This document shows, piece by piece, positions 1 to 5,140 of a stretch of DNA of 5,140 nucleotides; within the stretch, counting starts at the first letter, position 1; each line of letters starts with the position of its first letter. The stretch is taken from contig JAHFSN010000190.1 of assembly GCA_023265735.1 (NCBI GenBank), positions 1-5,140 on the forward strand, given 5' to 3'. The notes under the pieces are model-generated. The model was not told the origin of the DNA. It did not search any database and was given only the letters and a program-made list of their open reading frames with translations. Made by a program: the position numbers and the translations under genes. Origin of the DNA: Spirochaetaceae bacterium (lineage in GTDB: Bacteria; Spirochaetota; Spirochaetia; JABEVK01).

Positions 1-1419
1 ATCTTCCCCGTCGACCTCGAACCCGGCCAGGCGTCGGCGGTGTATCTGCGGCTCGACAGCGCCGACCGGATGGAGGTGCCCCTCCGCCTCTGGAAGCCCG
101 ACGATTTTGTCGACGCCAACAACGTCGAGCTCCTGATGATGGGGCTGTACTTCGGCTTCCTCATCGTGATCGCCCTGTACAACCTGTTCATGTTCCTGGT
201 CCTGAGGTTTCCGGCGTTCCTGGCGTACGTGGTCTACATCCTGCTGGTGGGGCTCTTCTCGGCCACCCAAATCGGCCTGGCGTACCAGTTCCTCTGGCCT
301 CCCTCCTGGGACAACCACTACGTGCCCCAGAACCTGTCGCTGATCATGGTGTCCCTCACCATCTTCCTCACCACGTTCTTTGGGGATTCGCCCACCCGAC
401 GGAGGTTCTCCCAGGTCTTCCTGGCGGCCGAAGGGCTGTTTGGCGTGTTCTTCGTGGCGTCCTTCTTTCTGGACTACCCCGTGGCCATCCAGCTGGTGGT
501 GGTCTCGTCCCTGGGCTGGTCGGTGTTCCTCATCTTTGTGGGAGTGCTGGAGACCTGGCGGGGGTCCCGCCCAGCCCGGTACATGCTCATCGCGTTCTTG
601 TTTCCCCTGGTGGGCGGCTTCGTCTACTGGCTCAAGGTCACGGGGTTCATCCCCGACGGCCTGTTCTCCAACTACGCCCTCCAGATCAGCTCGGCCATCG
701 AGATCAACCTGCTGTCCATGGGCATCGGGGCCCGGGTCCTTCAGGAGAACGAGGAGGTGAACGCCGAGCTCACCAAGACCCAGGAGGCCACCATCCTGGC
801 CCTGGCGTACCAGGCCGAGCTGAGGGACCAGCAGACCGGTGACCACCTGGCCCGGACCGCCCAGTACGTGTCGCTGGTGGTCCGGGGTCTGCGCCGGAAC
901 CGTTCCCTGACCCGATATCTTACCTCCGACTACGAGGCCGACTTGGTCCGGTCGGCGCCGCTCCACGACATCGGGAAGGTCGGCGTCCCCGACGCCATCC
1001 TCCTCAAACCCGGCAAGCTCGACGCCGCCGAGTTCGAGATCATGAAGCAGCACTGCGAAAACGGCGCCCGAACCCTCGAGCTGGCCCGGGCAAAGCTGGG
1101 GTTCCGATCCTTCCTCGACCTGGCCATCGAACTTATCCTGGGGCACCACGAAAAGTGGGACGGCAGCGGCTATCCCCAGGGTCTGCACGGCGAGCAGATC
1201 CCCCTGTCGGCCCGAATCATGGCCTTGGCCGATGTCTACGACGCCCTCACCCAACAGCGAAGTTACAAGCCCGCCTTCTCTCACGAGGTGGCCAAGGCCA
1301 CCATCCTCGAAGGCCGGGGCCGCCATTTCGATCCCCAAGTGGTCGACGCGTTCCTGGCCGAGGAGGAGCAGTTTCGAGCCATTTCGGGGGCGGAAGGGAC
1401 CCCAGGCCGCCCAGGGTGA
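1..1419 (+). CDS. 7TMR-DISM receptor with C-terminal HD-GYP cyclic-di-GMP phosphodiesterase (5' end outside window)
   Basis: The frame is open from base 1, so this is the last 472 codons of a longer gene; the GTG at 40 is internal. Codons 1-40 (FPVDLEPGQ, then VYLRLDS) look like the end of the extracellular 7TMR-DISMED2 domain. Seven hydrophobic segments follow at about codons 44-68, 72-99, 112-127, 136-156, 161-183, 192-212 and 224-243, then a short charged helix (about 244-264). Codons 265-450 are an HD-GYP domain with its motifs intact: TGDHLAR (His282), HDIGK (322-326), HHEKWDGSGYP (382-392), DVYDAL (411-416) and a late HFDP. Such domains hydrolyse cyclic-di-GMP with a metal centre. The expected role is an inner-membrane receptor that senses a periplasmic ligand and lowers cyclic-di-GMP. 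There is no GGDEF domain. The ligand cannot be told. Family assignment is firm; activity is inferred from intact motifs. Confidence 0.93.
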   Translation: MFPVDLEPGQASAVYLRLDSADRMEVPLRLWKPDDFVDANNVELLMMGLYFGFLIVIALYNLFMFLVLRFPAFLAYVVYILLVGLFSATQIGLAYQFLWPPSWDNHYVPQNLSLIMVSLTIFLTTFFGDSPTRRRFSQVFLAAEGLFGVFFVASFFLDYPVAIQLVVVSSLGWSVFLIFVGVLETWRGSRPARYMLIAFLFPLVGGFVYWLKVTGFIPDGLFSNYALQISSAIEINLLSMGIGARVLQENEEVNAELTKTQEATILALAYQAELRDQQTGDHLARTAQYVSLVVRGLRRNRSLTRYLTSDYEADLVRSAPLHDIGKVGVPDAILLKPGKLDAAEFEIMKQHCENGARTLELARAKLGFRSFLDLAIELILGHHEKWDGSGYPQGLHGEQIPLSARIMALADVYDALTQQRSYKPAFSHEVAKATILEGRGRHFDPQVVDAFLAEEEQFRAISGAEGTPGRPG

Positions 1420-1450
1420 GCCGGCCTGAAGGGGGGGACCCCAAAAGAGA

Positions 1451-1479
1451 TTGTGGGAATGCGAAATCGGGACTAGTGT
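1451..1479 (+). promoter_or_regulatory. Weak candidate sigma70-type promoter for the serine hydrolase gene
   Basis: TTGTGG (1451-1456) and TAGTGT (1474-1479) are separated by 17 bases and lie about 50 bases before the ATG at 1528. The matches to TTGACA and TATAAT are 3/6 and 4/6, so this is only a candidate. The 108-base gap after the HD-GYP gene suggests the hydrolase may have its own promoter, but read-through is equally possible because no convincing terminator is seen in the gap. Confidence 0.2.
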
Positions 1480-1511
1480 CTGAAACGGCCCCGTGGTCCG
1501 GTGGCCGGCAT

Positions 1512-1517
1512 AAGGAG
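1512..1517 (+). promoter_or_regulatory. Ribosome binding site of the serine hydrolase gene
   Basis: AAGGAG lies 10 bases before ATG 1528. It fixes the start there rather than at the in-frame GTG at 1501, which has no such site and would put nine mostly charged or polar residues ahead of the signal peptide. Confidence 0.7.
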
Positions 1518-1527
1518 AGTGAGATTC

Positions 1528-2670
1528 ATGCCGAAATTCGCGTCTATCCTTCTCACCTTCGTCTTGGTGGCCTCTGCGGCGTCCAGCCAGCCGATCACCA
1601 ACAGCGGCCCTTCCTTTCCCCAAATCGAACGAGTCAACAAAATCGTTCAGGCGTTTCAGGCTAAATACCAGATTCCGGGAATTTCCCTGGCCATTTCCCA
1701 CAACAACAAGCTCGTCTATGCGGTGGCCAGCGGCTATTCCGACAAGGAGGCCGAAAAGCCCCTGTCCCTGGACGACCGAATGCGCATTGCCTCGTGTACC
1801 AAACCCCTCACATCGATCGCCATCTTGCTCCTGTCGGAACGGAAGCAGCTTCGCCTGTCTGACCCGGTGTTTGGTCCCCAATCCTTGCTGGGACCCGAGT
1901 ATAGAGAGCCCAGCTTCGAAGGCGCCAAAGTGCGTCTGACCGTCGAACAACTTCTCTCGCATACGGGGGGAGGGTGGGGGAACGAAAGGGACGACCCGAT
2001 GTTCGTGTATACGGGTCTGGACGGCAAGGATCTGATCAACAAGGTGCTCGACCAGCGGAGCCTGGAATACAAGCCCGGCACGAAATACCTGTACTCGAAC
2101 TTCGGCTATTCCATTTTGGGCCGAGTGATCGAGAAGGTCAGCGGTGTTTCGTATGAGGAGTTCGTGAAGTCCAACGTCCTGGAGCCCCTGGGCATCCATG
2201 GTATGCGTATTGGGGCTCCGAACAGCGCGGCCGACGAGGTAAAATACTATTCCAATGAGGGATTTGATCCGACTCGGCTCAGCCCGGCGCACATGGACTC
2301 CCACGGCGGCTGGATCGCCAACCCCATCGAACTGCTGAAAGTCCTCTCCGCCATCGACCGCTTCCCCAACGGGAAACCGCTTCTCCAAGGCTCCACCATC
2401 GCCGTCATGACCAAGCCGCCCCTCTCGTCGAGCAACTATGCCCTGGGCCTCAGCGTCAACAGAAGCAACAATTGGTGGCACACCGGCAGTCTCCCCGGCA
2501 CGTCGTCGGAGATCGGGCGCACAGCGAGCGGATTTTGCTGGGCCATCCTGGTCAACACCCGACCCGGGAGCGCGAGATCCGCGGAATTCGGCCGAGACCT
2601 CGACCAGCTCTTCTGGAACATCCACGAAAGCGTGAGGCAGTGGCCCGAAGGGGAACCTCTCCTCCCTTGA
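1528..2670 (+). CDS. Exported serine hydrolase, class C beta-lactamase / DD-peptidase family
   Basis: A 380-residue protein. The ATG has an AAGGAG site and begins a clear signal peptide (PKF, then hydrophobic ILLTFVLVASAASS, likely cut near residues 18-21), so the product should be periplasmic or secreted. The penicillin-recognising fold is shown by three motifs in order: S-C-T-K at 89-92 (nucleophile Ser89, Lys92), Y-S-N at 189-191, and H-T-G at 318-320 in WWHTGSLPGT, where classical enzymes have KTG. GYS near residue 70 and HGGWIA before the last motif also fit the family. Members include DD-carboxypeptidases, D-amino-acid peptidases, esterases and beta-lactamases; the sequence does not say which. 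The HTG motif argues against calling it a resistance beta-lactamase. GC is lower than in its neighbours over the first two thirds (45% in 1621-1680, 52% in 2221-2280, against 67% in 961-1020), hinting at a different origin. It is convergent with the next gene, 21 bases away. Confidence 0.92.
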   Translation: MPKFASILLTFVLVASAASSQPITNSGPSFPQIERVNKIVQAFQAKYQIPGISLAISHNNKLVYAVASGYSDKEAEKPLSLDDRMRIASCTKPLTSIAILLLSERKQLRLSDPVFGPQSLLGPEYREPSFEGAKVRLTVEQLLSHTGGGWGNERDDPMFVYTGLDGKDLINKVLDQRSLEYKPGTKYLYSNFGYSILGRVIEKVSGVSYEEFVKSNVLEPLGIHGMRIGAPNSAADEVKYYSNEGFDPTRLSPAHMDSHGGWIANPIELLKVLSAIDRFPNGKPLLQGSTIAVMTKPPLSSSNYALGLSVNRSNNWWHTGSLPGTSSEIGRTASGFCWAILVNTRPGSARSAEFGRDLDQLFWNIHESVRQWPEGEPLLP

Positions 2671-2691
2671 ATCCGAGGCTGGACCACTGTC

Positions 2692-3438
2692 CTAAGGCCG
2701 GGGCGTCTTGTCCGTCGACGGGATCACCGCCTTGAGCCGGGCCACCAATTCGGCGACCTTGGTCCGGGCCCGCCGGACAAACCAGCGGAACCCGACGCGG
2801 GCCAAGACCCAAAAACCTCCCAGGCCAAGAAGCGCTCCGGCCGAGGCCGCCAGCAGACCCAGGGGAAGGGTCACGTGGGCCAAGCCGACCACGAGCAGGG
2901 CGAAGAAGGCCACCTTCAGACCCAGTACGGCGCCCAGGCCCCCCGACACCAGGAACAGGCCCGCCGCCGTGGACCTCAGGTCGGCCCGGGCCCGGATCTC
3001 GGTGCCCTGGGCGCCGTCCTTCACCTGCACCGTCAGGGGAAACCCGTCGAGCATCGATTCCACCACGCCGCGCTTCCATTGAAGTGACCCGTCGGACGCC
3101 ACCCTCGACTCCGACCGCGCCGTCAGCGAGGGAAGGGACTGCCTGAGCTGGTCCAGCCCCTCGGCGGTCAGGTGTTCGGGGACGAGGTCCTGGGTCTCCA
3201 GCGAGGTCTCGGCCCCCAGCCAAAACCGGGCGGGGGTCCTGCTCTGGGCCTCCCGCAGCTGCTCCACCGCCTGGCGGACGTGGTCCACGGAAATGCCCGT
3301 CTCCCGGGCGATGGCCTCGATATCCGAAAGCCGCAGACCTTCGGGCGACGCCCCCGGGTTCTTCCGCTCCAGGTCGAGGGCGGTCTTCACAATGAGGGCG
3401 AATTCGCGGTCGGAGTAGCGCTTCTCGTGGTCGGCCAT
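2692..3438 (-). CDS. Uncharacterised membrane protein with N-terminal helical domain
   Basis: A 248-residue protein. The start at 3438 is chosen because AAGGAG lies 9 bases upstream; an earlier in-frame Met at 3606 would overlap the divergent gene. Residues 1-62 (RYSDREFALIVKTALDLE, then LRLSDIEAIARETGISVDHV) form a predicted helical unit whose second half has a helix-turn-helix-like rhythm. I recall similar openings (RYSDEEVALIL, then an IA-EVGI-P stretch) in unnamed proteins of Acidobacteriota and Gemmatimonadota, but give no family name. Residues 70-155 look like a beta-rich unit ending in LQWKRGVVESML and TEIRARADL. Residues 158-213 are hydrophobic, with two or three membrane segments (about 160-188 and 190-213), followed by a basic tail (WFVRRARTKVAELVARLKAV), presumably cytoplasmic. 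There is no signal peptide, so the N-terminus is probably cytoplasmic. Function is unknown; its divergence from the DUF1707/LiaF-like gene hints at an envelope-related role. Confidence 0.82.
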   Translation of the reverse strand: MADHEKRYSDREFALIVKTALDLERKNPGASPEGLRLSDIEAIARETGISVDHVRQAVEQLREAQSRTPARFWLGAETSLETQDLVPEHLTAEGLDQLRQSLPSLTARSESRVASDGSLQWKRGVVESMLDGFPLTVQVKDGAQGTEIRARADLRSTAAGLFLVSGGLGAVLGLKVAFFALLVVGLAHVTLPLGLLAASAGALLGLGGFWVLARVGFRWFVRRARTKVAELVARLKAVIPSTDKTPRP

Positions 3439-3447
3439 GGGACCATG

Positions 3448-3453
3448 CTCCTT
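3448..3453 (-). promoter_or_regulatory. Ribosome binding site of the uncharacterised membrane protein gene
   Basis: CTCCTT on the + strand reads AAGGAG on the - strand, 9 bases before the ATG at 3438. It decides that start over upstream in-frame codons. Confidence 0.65.
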
Positions 3454-3483
3454 GAGAACTCCGAGGAATGTCAAGGATGAGGA

Positions 3484-3493
3484 GTTGATCAAC
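3484..3493. promoter_or_regulatory. 10-bp palindrome in the divergent intergenic spacer, possible operator
   Basis: GTTGATCAAC is a perfect 10-bp palindrome about midway between two divergent start codons (3438 on the - strand, 3542 on the + strand). Outside the core, symmetry is only partial (GAGGA on the left against CCTCG on the right). It overlaps the -35 element of the candidate promoter for the + strand gene. Its position suits a shared operator, but a palindrome this short can arise by chance. Confidence 0.25.
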
Positions 3494-3513
3494 CCTCGAC
3501 CTCGGTGTAGCCT
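3485..3513 (+). promoter_or_regulatory. Candidate promoter of the DUF1707/LiaF-like gene
   Basis: TTGATC (3485-3490) and TAGCCT (3508-3513) are 17 bases apart, ending 28 bases before the ATG at 3542. Matches to the sigma70 consensus are 4/6 and 3/6. No convincing counterpart was found for the divergent gene: a perfect TTGACA on the - strand (3476-3471) has its 17-base-spaced -10 position on the ribosome site and is unlikely to be used. Confidence 0.3.
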
Positions 3514-3529
3514 CCCCAGGGACAGAGTC

Positions 3530-3533
3530 GAGG
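3530..3533 (+). promoter_or_regulatory. Ribosome binding site of the DUF1707/LiaF-like gene
   Basis: GAGG lies 8 bases before ATG 3542. This supports that start over an in-frame ATG at 3437, which would run back through the spacer into the divergent gene's start and add 35 residues with no family resemblance. Confidence 0.5.
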
Positions 3534-3541
3534 CCCAACCC

Positions 3542-4120
3542 ATGACCGACGAGACCAACCGATTCCCCGCCTTTCCGCCGCTTTCCGAGCATCGGGAGGC
3601 CACCATCGAGGCCCTGCAGGAGGCCTTCTCCTCTGGCCACCTGACCCTCGATGCCTACGAGGCTCGCGTCACGGCCGCCGAACACGCTCTCACCGGCGCC
3701 GACCTCGAAGGACTCTTGGCCGACCTGCCCCAGAGCGCGCTGCCGGCCGTGTCCGACGCCGAGTCCGTTCAATGCCGCATGGCCACCAAGCAGCTGTCGG
3801 GTGCGGTGCTGAGGACCAGGCGCCTCGATATCGAGTCGTCGATGTCCACCCTGACCATCGACTACCTCAAGGACGAGCCCATCCGGGGAACCCAGCACAT
3901 CGAAGTCGACCTGAACATGTCCACCCTGGTCCTCCGTCTGCCCGACGATGTGGTGGTGGAAAATCGCGTACAAGAGAGCATGTCCACCTTCAAGGAGTAC
4001 CGGAACAAGTACTACGACCCCACCAAACCGAGGACGACGTTGATCATCACCGGGTCGTCCCGCATGTCGACCATCACGGTGAAACGGAAGAGGTACTGGT
4101 TTTTCTCGAAGAAGAAATGA
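3542..4120 (+). CDS. DUF1707 protein with LiaF-like C-terminal beta repeats (Met-Ser-Thr variant)
   Basis: A 192-residue protein. Residues 14-63 match the DUF1707 (SHOCT-like) pattern: SEHREATIEALQEAFSSGHL, then TLDAYEARV and LEGLLADLP. Residues 85-182 show the repeating beta-strand pattern of the LiaF/YvqF C-terminal domain, which in actinobacterial DUF1707 proteins carries FGG turns (aVFGGvelDL, VFGGv-v-VPe). Here each such turn is Met-Ser-Thr: SMSTLTIDY (101-103), NMSTLVLRLPDD (126-128), SMSTFKEY (147-149) and RMSTITVKR (175-177). No membrane segment or signal peptide is seen, so it is probably cytoplasmic. The basic, aromatic tail (KRKRYWFFSKKK) could touch the membrane. LiaF-type proteins restrain envelope-stress two-component systems in Bacillota; no kinase or regulator is present here, so that role is not transferable. 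Molecular function is unknown. The VOC gene follows after 29 bases, probably in the same transcript. Confidence 0.88.
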   Translation: MTDETNRFPAFPPLSEHREATIEALQEAFSSGHLTLDAYEARVTAAEHALTGADLEGLLADLPQSALPAVSDAESVQCRMATKQLSGAVLRTRRLDIESSMSTLTIDYLKDEPIRGTQHIEVDLNMSTLVLRLPDDVVVENRVQESMSTFKEYRNKYYDPTKPRTTLIITGSSRMSTITVKRKRYWFFSKKK

Positions 4121-4138
4121 CAAGATTGTCCCAGGACA

Positions 4139-4145
4139 GGGGAGG
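4139..4145 (+). promoter_or_regulatory. Strong ribosome binding site deciding the VOC start
   Basis: GGGGAGG lies 4 bases before ATG 4150. An in-frame ATG at 4117 would overlap the previous stop as ATGA and add 11 residues, but it has only a poor purine run in front (GAAGAAG). The 4150 start also gives the usual VOC opening close to the first beta strand. Confidence 0.65.
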
Positions 4146-4149
4146 GAAC

Positions 4150-4554
4150 ATGGCGAAGGTTACCGGAATCGGCGGAGTCTTTTTCAAGAGCAAGGGAGAC
4201 GGCGCGGCCCTGGCCGCGTGGTACCAAAAACACCTGGGTCTGGCCCTCGAGGACTTTGGCGGCGCCATCCTGCGGTGGCCCCAGGACAAGGGCACCGACC
4301 ACGGACTGACCGTGTGGTCGGTGGCGGACCACGACAGTGCCTGGTTCAGCCCCAGCACGTCGCCGTTCATGATCAACTACCGGGTCGACAACCTGGGCGA
4401 GATGCTCGACCAGCTGAGGGCCGGCGGGGTCGCCATCCTGCAGGGGCCCGAGTCCCACGAGAACGGCAAGTTCGCGTGGATCCTCGACCCCGACGGCAAC
4501 AAGGTCGAGCTGTGGGAACCCATGGCCTGGGACGAGAAGAACAAGGGGAACTGA
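4150..4554 (+). CDS. VOC-fold (glyoxalase/bleomycin-resistance-like) protein
   Basis: A 134-residue protein of the usual length for a single two-module VOC protein. The opening strand and helix (VTGIGGVFFKSKGDGAALAAWYQKHLGL, residues 4-31) and the closing FAWILDPDGNKVELWEP (108-124) are typical of the glyoxalase-like group. The second module starts at MINYRVDNLGEMLDQLRAGG (74-93). Of the usual four metal ligands, only the last glutamate (Glu120 in VELWEP) is clearly in place. The first-strand position, commonly His, falls in the GIGG stretch, and the HIAFRVDDL-type His is replaced in MINYRVDNL. A classical metal-dependent glyoxalase I role is therefore unlikely; a small-molecule-binding or unknown function is more probable. 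It lies 29 bases after the DUF1707 gene on the same strand and 8 bases from the convergent ArsR gene. The substrate is unknown. Confidence 0.88.
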   Translation: MAKVTGIGGVFFKSKGDGAALAAWYQKHLGLALEDFGGAILRWPQDKGTDHGLTVWSVADHDSAWFSPSTSPFMINYRVDNLGEMLDQLRAGGVAILQGPESHENGKFAWILDPDGNKVELWEPMAWDEKNKGN

Positions 4555-4562
4555 GGCCCCGG

Positions 4563-4901
4563 TCACTCGCCCAAGAAGTCCTGCAGGTCGCCCAGTTTCT
4601 TCTCCCACTGCCCGGACACCAGTTCGAGGTACTGGGTCATGGTCTCGATGGGGGTGGCGTCAAACTCGAAGAGCGTCTCCCGGCCCTTGCGGGCGCTCTT
4701 GACCAGGCCCACGTTCTCGAGGACCTGCAGGTGCTTGGTCACGGCCTGGCGGGTCAGCGACGTCCCTTCGGCCAGCTGGGAGATGGACTGTCTTGTGACC
4801 CGGCACAACCGGGCAATCAAAGACAGGCGGGTCTCGTCCCCCAGGGCCGCAAAGAGTGGCGCCTGAAGGAAGAAGCCCTGGGGGAGAACGCTATCCGACA
4901 T
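4563..4901 (-). CDS. ArsR-family winged-helix transcriptional regulator
   Basis: A 112-residue protein, normal ArsR length. The pattern is classic: FAALGDETRLSLIARL (17-32), SISQLAEGTSLTRQAVTKHL (39-58, helix-turn-helix) and QVLENVGLVKSARKGRETLFEF (59-80, recognition helix end and wing). The C-terminal helix (IETMTQYLELVSGQWEKKLGDLQDFL) probably serves dimerisation. Only one cysteine (Cys33) is present and there is no ELCVCDL metal-site motif, so metal sensing is not supported; this is the subgroup paired with AHSA1 genes. The ATG at 4901 lies inside the end of the AHSA1 gene (11-base overlap), with a GGAGG about 12 bases upstream, suggesting translational coupling. A longer in-frame version starting at 4988 would lie within the AHSA1 frame and adds no family sequence. 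It probably represses its own operon, whose promoter lies beyond the right edge. Confidence 0.93.
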   Translation of the reverse strand: MSDSVLPQGFFLQAPLFAALGDETRLSLIARLCRVTRQSISQLAEGTSLTRQAVTKHLQVLENVGLVKSARKGRETLFEFDATPIETMTQYLELVSGQWEKKLGDLQDFLGE

Positions 4902-5140
4902 ACTTGGCGATGGCCTCCATCTGCCCGATCCAGCCTTCCTCGTCCATCCGAAAGGCCTCCAGACGCCGGTTGGCGGGCAGCTTGTCAAACCCCGACTCGG
5001 TGACCACCAGATGGGTCCCCGTCCCCTTGGCTTCGAGGACGAACTCGACGAGGGTCGGGGTCTCCTTCGAGTAGTCGACGGTGGGCTCGATGGCGTAGGG
5101 GTGCCAGGTGAAGGCGAAGCGTTTTTCCGTCTCCATGGCC
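4891..5140 (-). CDS. AHSA1/SRPBCC-domain protein (5' end outside window)
   Basis: The last 82 codons of a protein whose family is usually about 140-160 residues. The frame continues to the window edge, and the Met at 5136 is judged internal because it falls at the family's mid-protein RFAFTWHPY strand. Family features: RFAFTWHPYAIEPTVDYS, TLVEFVLEAKGTGTHLVVTESGFD, then LEAFRMDEEGWIGQMEAIAKYV, the long C-terminal helix of the START-like fold. These soluble proteins form a hydrophobic cavity; the bacterial ones are named after the eukaryotic Hsp90 activator Aha1, but most have no known ligand. It ends 11 bases inside the ArsR gene, forming a two-gene operon with AHSA1 first. Its expression is probably controlled by that ArsR protein. 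Confidence 0.92.
   Translation of the reverse strand, partial: AMETEKRFAFTWHPYAIEPTVDYSKETPTLVEFVLEAKGTGTHLVVTESGFDKLPANRRLEAFRMDEEGWIGQMEAIAKYVG

Noticed and set aside
1431..1442. GGGG-GGGA-CCCC mini-hairpin after the HD-GYP gene, as a terminator
   Set aside because: The stem is only 4 bp and is followed by AAAAG, not a T run, so it does not support intrinsic termination on the + strand.
2671..2691. Possible bidirectional terminator between the convergent hydrolase and membrane protein genes
   Set aside because: The 21-base gap has no clear inverted repeat or T run.
3471..3476. Perfect TTGACA on the - strand as -35 of the membrane protein gene
   Set aside because: With 17-base spacing the -10 would fall on the ribosome binding site, leaving no room for a leader, and the bases there do not resemble TATAAT.
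2552..4123. A 523-codon open frame on the - strand across the serine hydrolase end, the membrane protein and the DUF1707 gene
   Set aside because: It is rich in Gly, Pro and Arg with no recognisable domain and covers three genes supported by motifs or ribosome sites. It is a by-product of high GC at third codon positions.
4117..4149. Upstream ATG at 4117 as the VOC start, overlapping the DUF1707 stop as ATGA
   Set aside because: It lacks a good ribosome site, while GGGGAGG sits directly before ATG 4150, and the extra 11 residues do not belong to the fold. Translational coupling from 4117 is possible but less likely.
3772..4149. Long upstream extension of the VOC frame through the DUF1707 gene
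   Set aside because: The extension is in another frame over a well-supported gene, with His/Arg/Pro-rich sequence and no family match.

Overview
The window is gene-dense, high-GC bacterial DNA. Third positions are strongly G/C, intergenic gaps are short and ribosome sites are of the AGGAG/GGAGG type. It carries seven protein genes, two of them cut by the window edges. No rRNA, tRNA, CRISPR array, insertion sequence or integrase is visible. The gene types (7TMR-DISM/HD-GYP receptor, DUF1707-type protein, ArsR with AHSA1, a secreted serine hydrolase) suggest a free-living, environmental, Gram-negative-type bacterium. Acidobacteriota (Holophaga/Geothrix-like) is my best guess, but taxonomy cannot be fixed from this sequence alone.

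Layout. (1) 1-1419 (+): 3' part of a membrane receptor with a 7TMR-DISM sensor joined to a complete-looking HD-GYP cyclic-di-GMP phosphodiesterase. (2) 1528-2670 (+): an exported serine hydrolase of the class C beta-lactamase/DD-peptidase fold, with lower GC than its neighbours over the first two thirds. (3) 2692-3438 (-): an uncharacterised protein with an N-terminal helical domain and a C-terminal membrane hairpin, convergent with the hydrolase. (4) 3542-4120 (+): a DUF1707 protein with a LiaF-like beta-repeat C-terminus in which the usual glycine-rich turns are replaced by Met-Ser-Thr. It is divergent from (3) across a 103-bp spacer holding a 10-bp palindrome and a candidate promoter. (5) 4150-4554 (+): a small VOC-fold protein, probably co-transcribed with (4). 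(6) and (7), 4563-4901 and 4891-5140 (-): an ArsR-type repressor and an AHSA1/SRPBCC protein with overlapping reading frames, a common regulator/effector pair; the AHSA1 gene runs off the right edge.

How the parts may work together. The HD-GYP receptor would lower cyclic-di-GMP in response to an external ligand. The serine hydrolase would act in the periplasm or outside the cell. The divergent pair (3)/(4) looks like a small envelope-related module, inferred from the LiaF-like beta repeats and the membrane segments. The ArsR-AHSA1 pair is a self-contained operon. No obviously new multi-gene system is seen. The most distinctive items are the Met-Ser-Thr version of the DUF1707/LiaF repeat protein and the unnamed membrane protein divergent from it.
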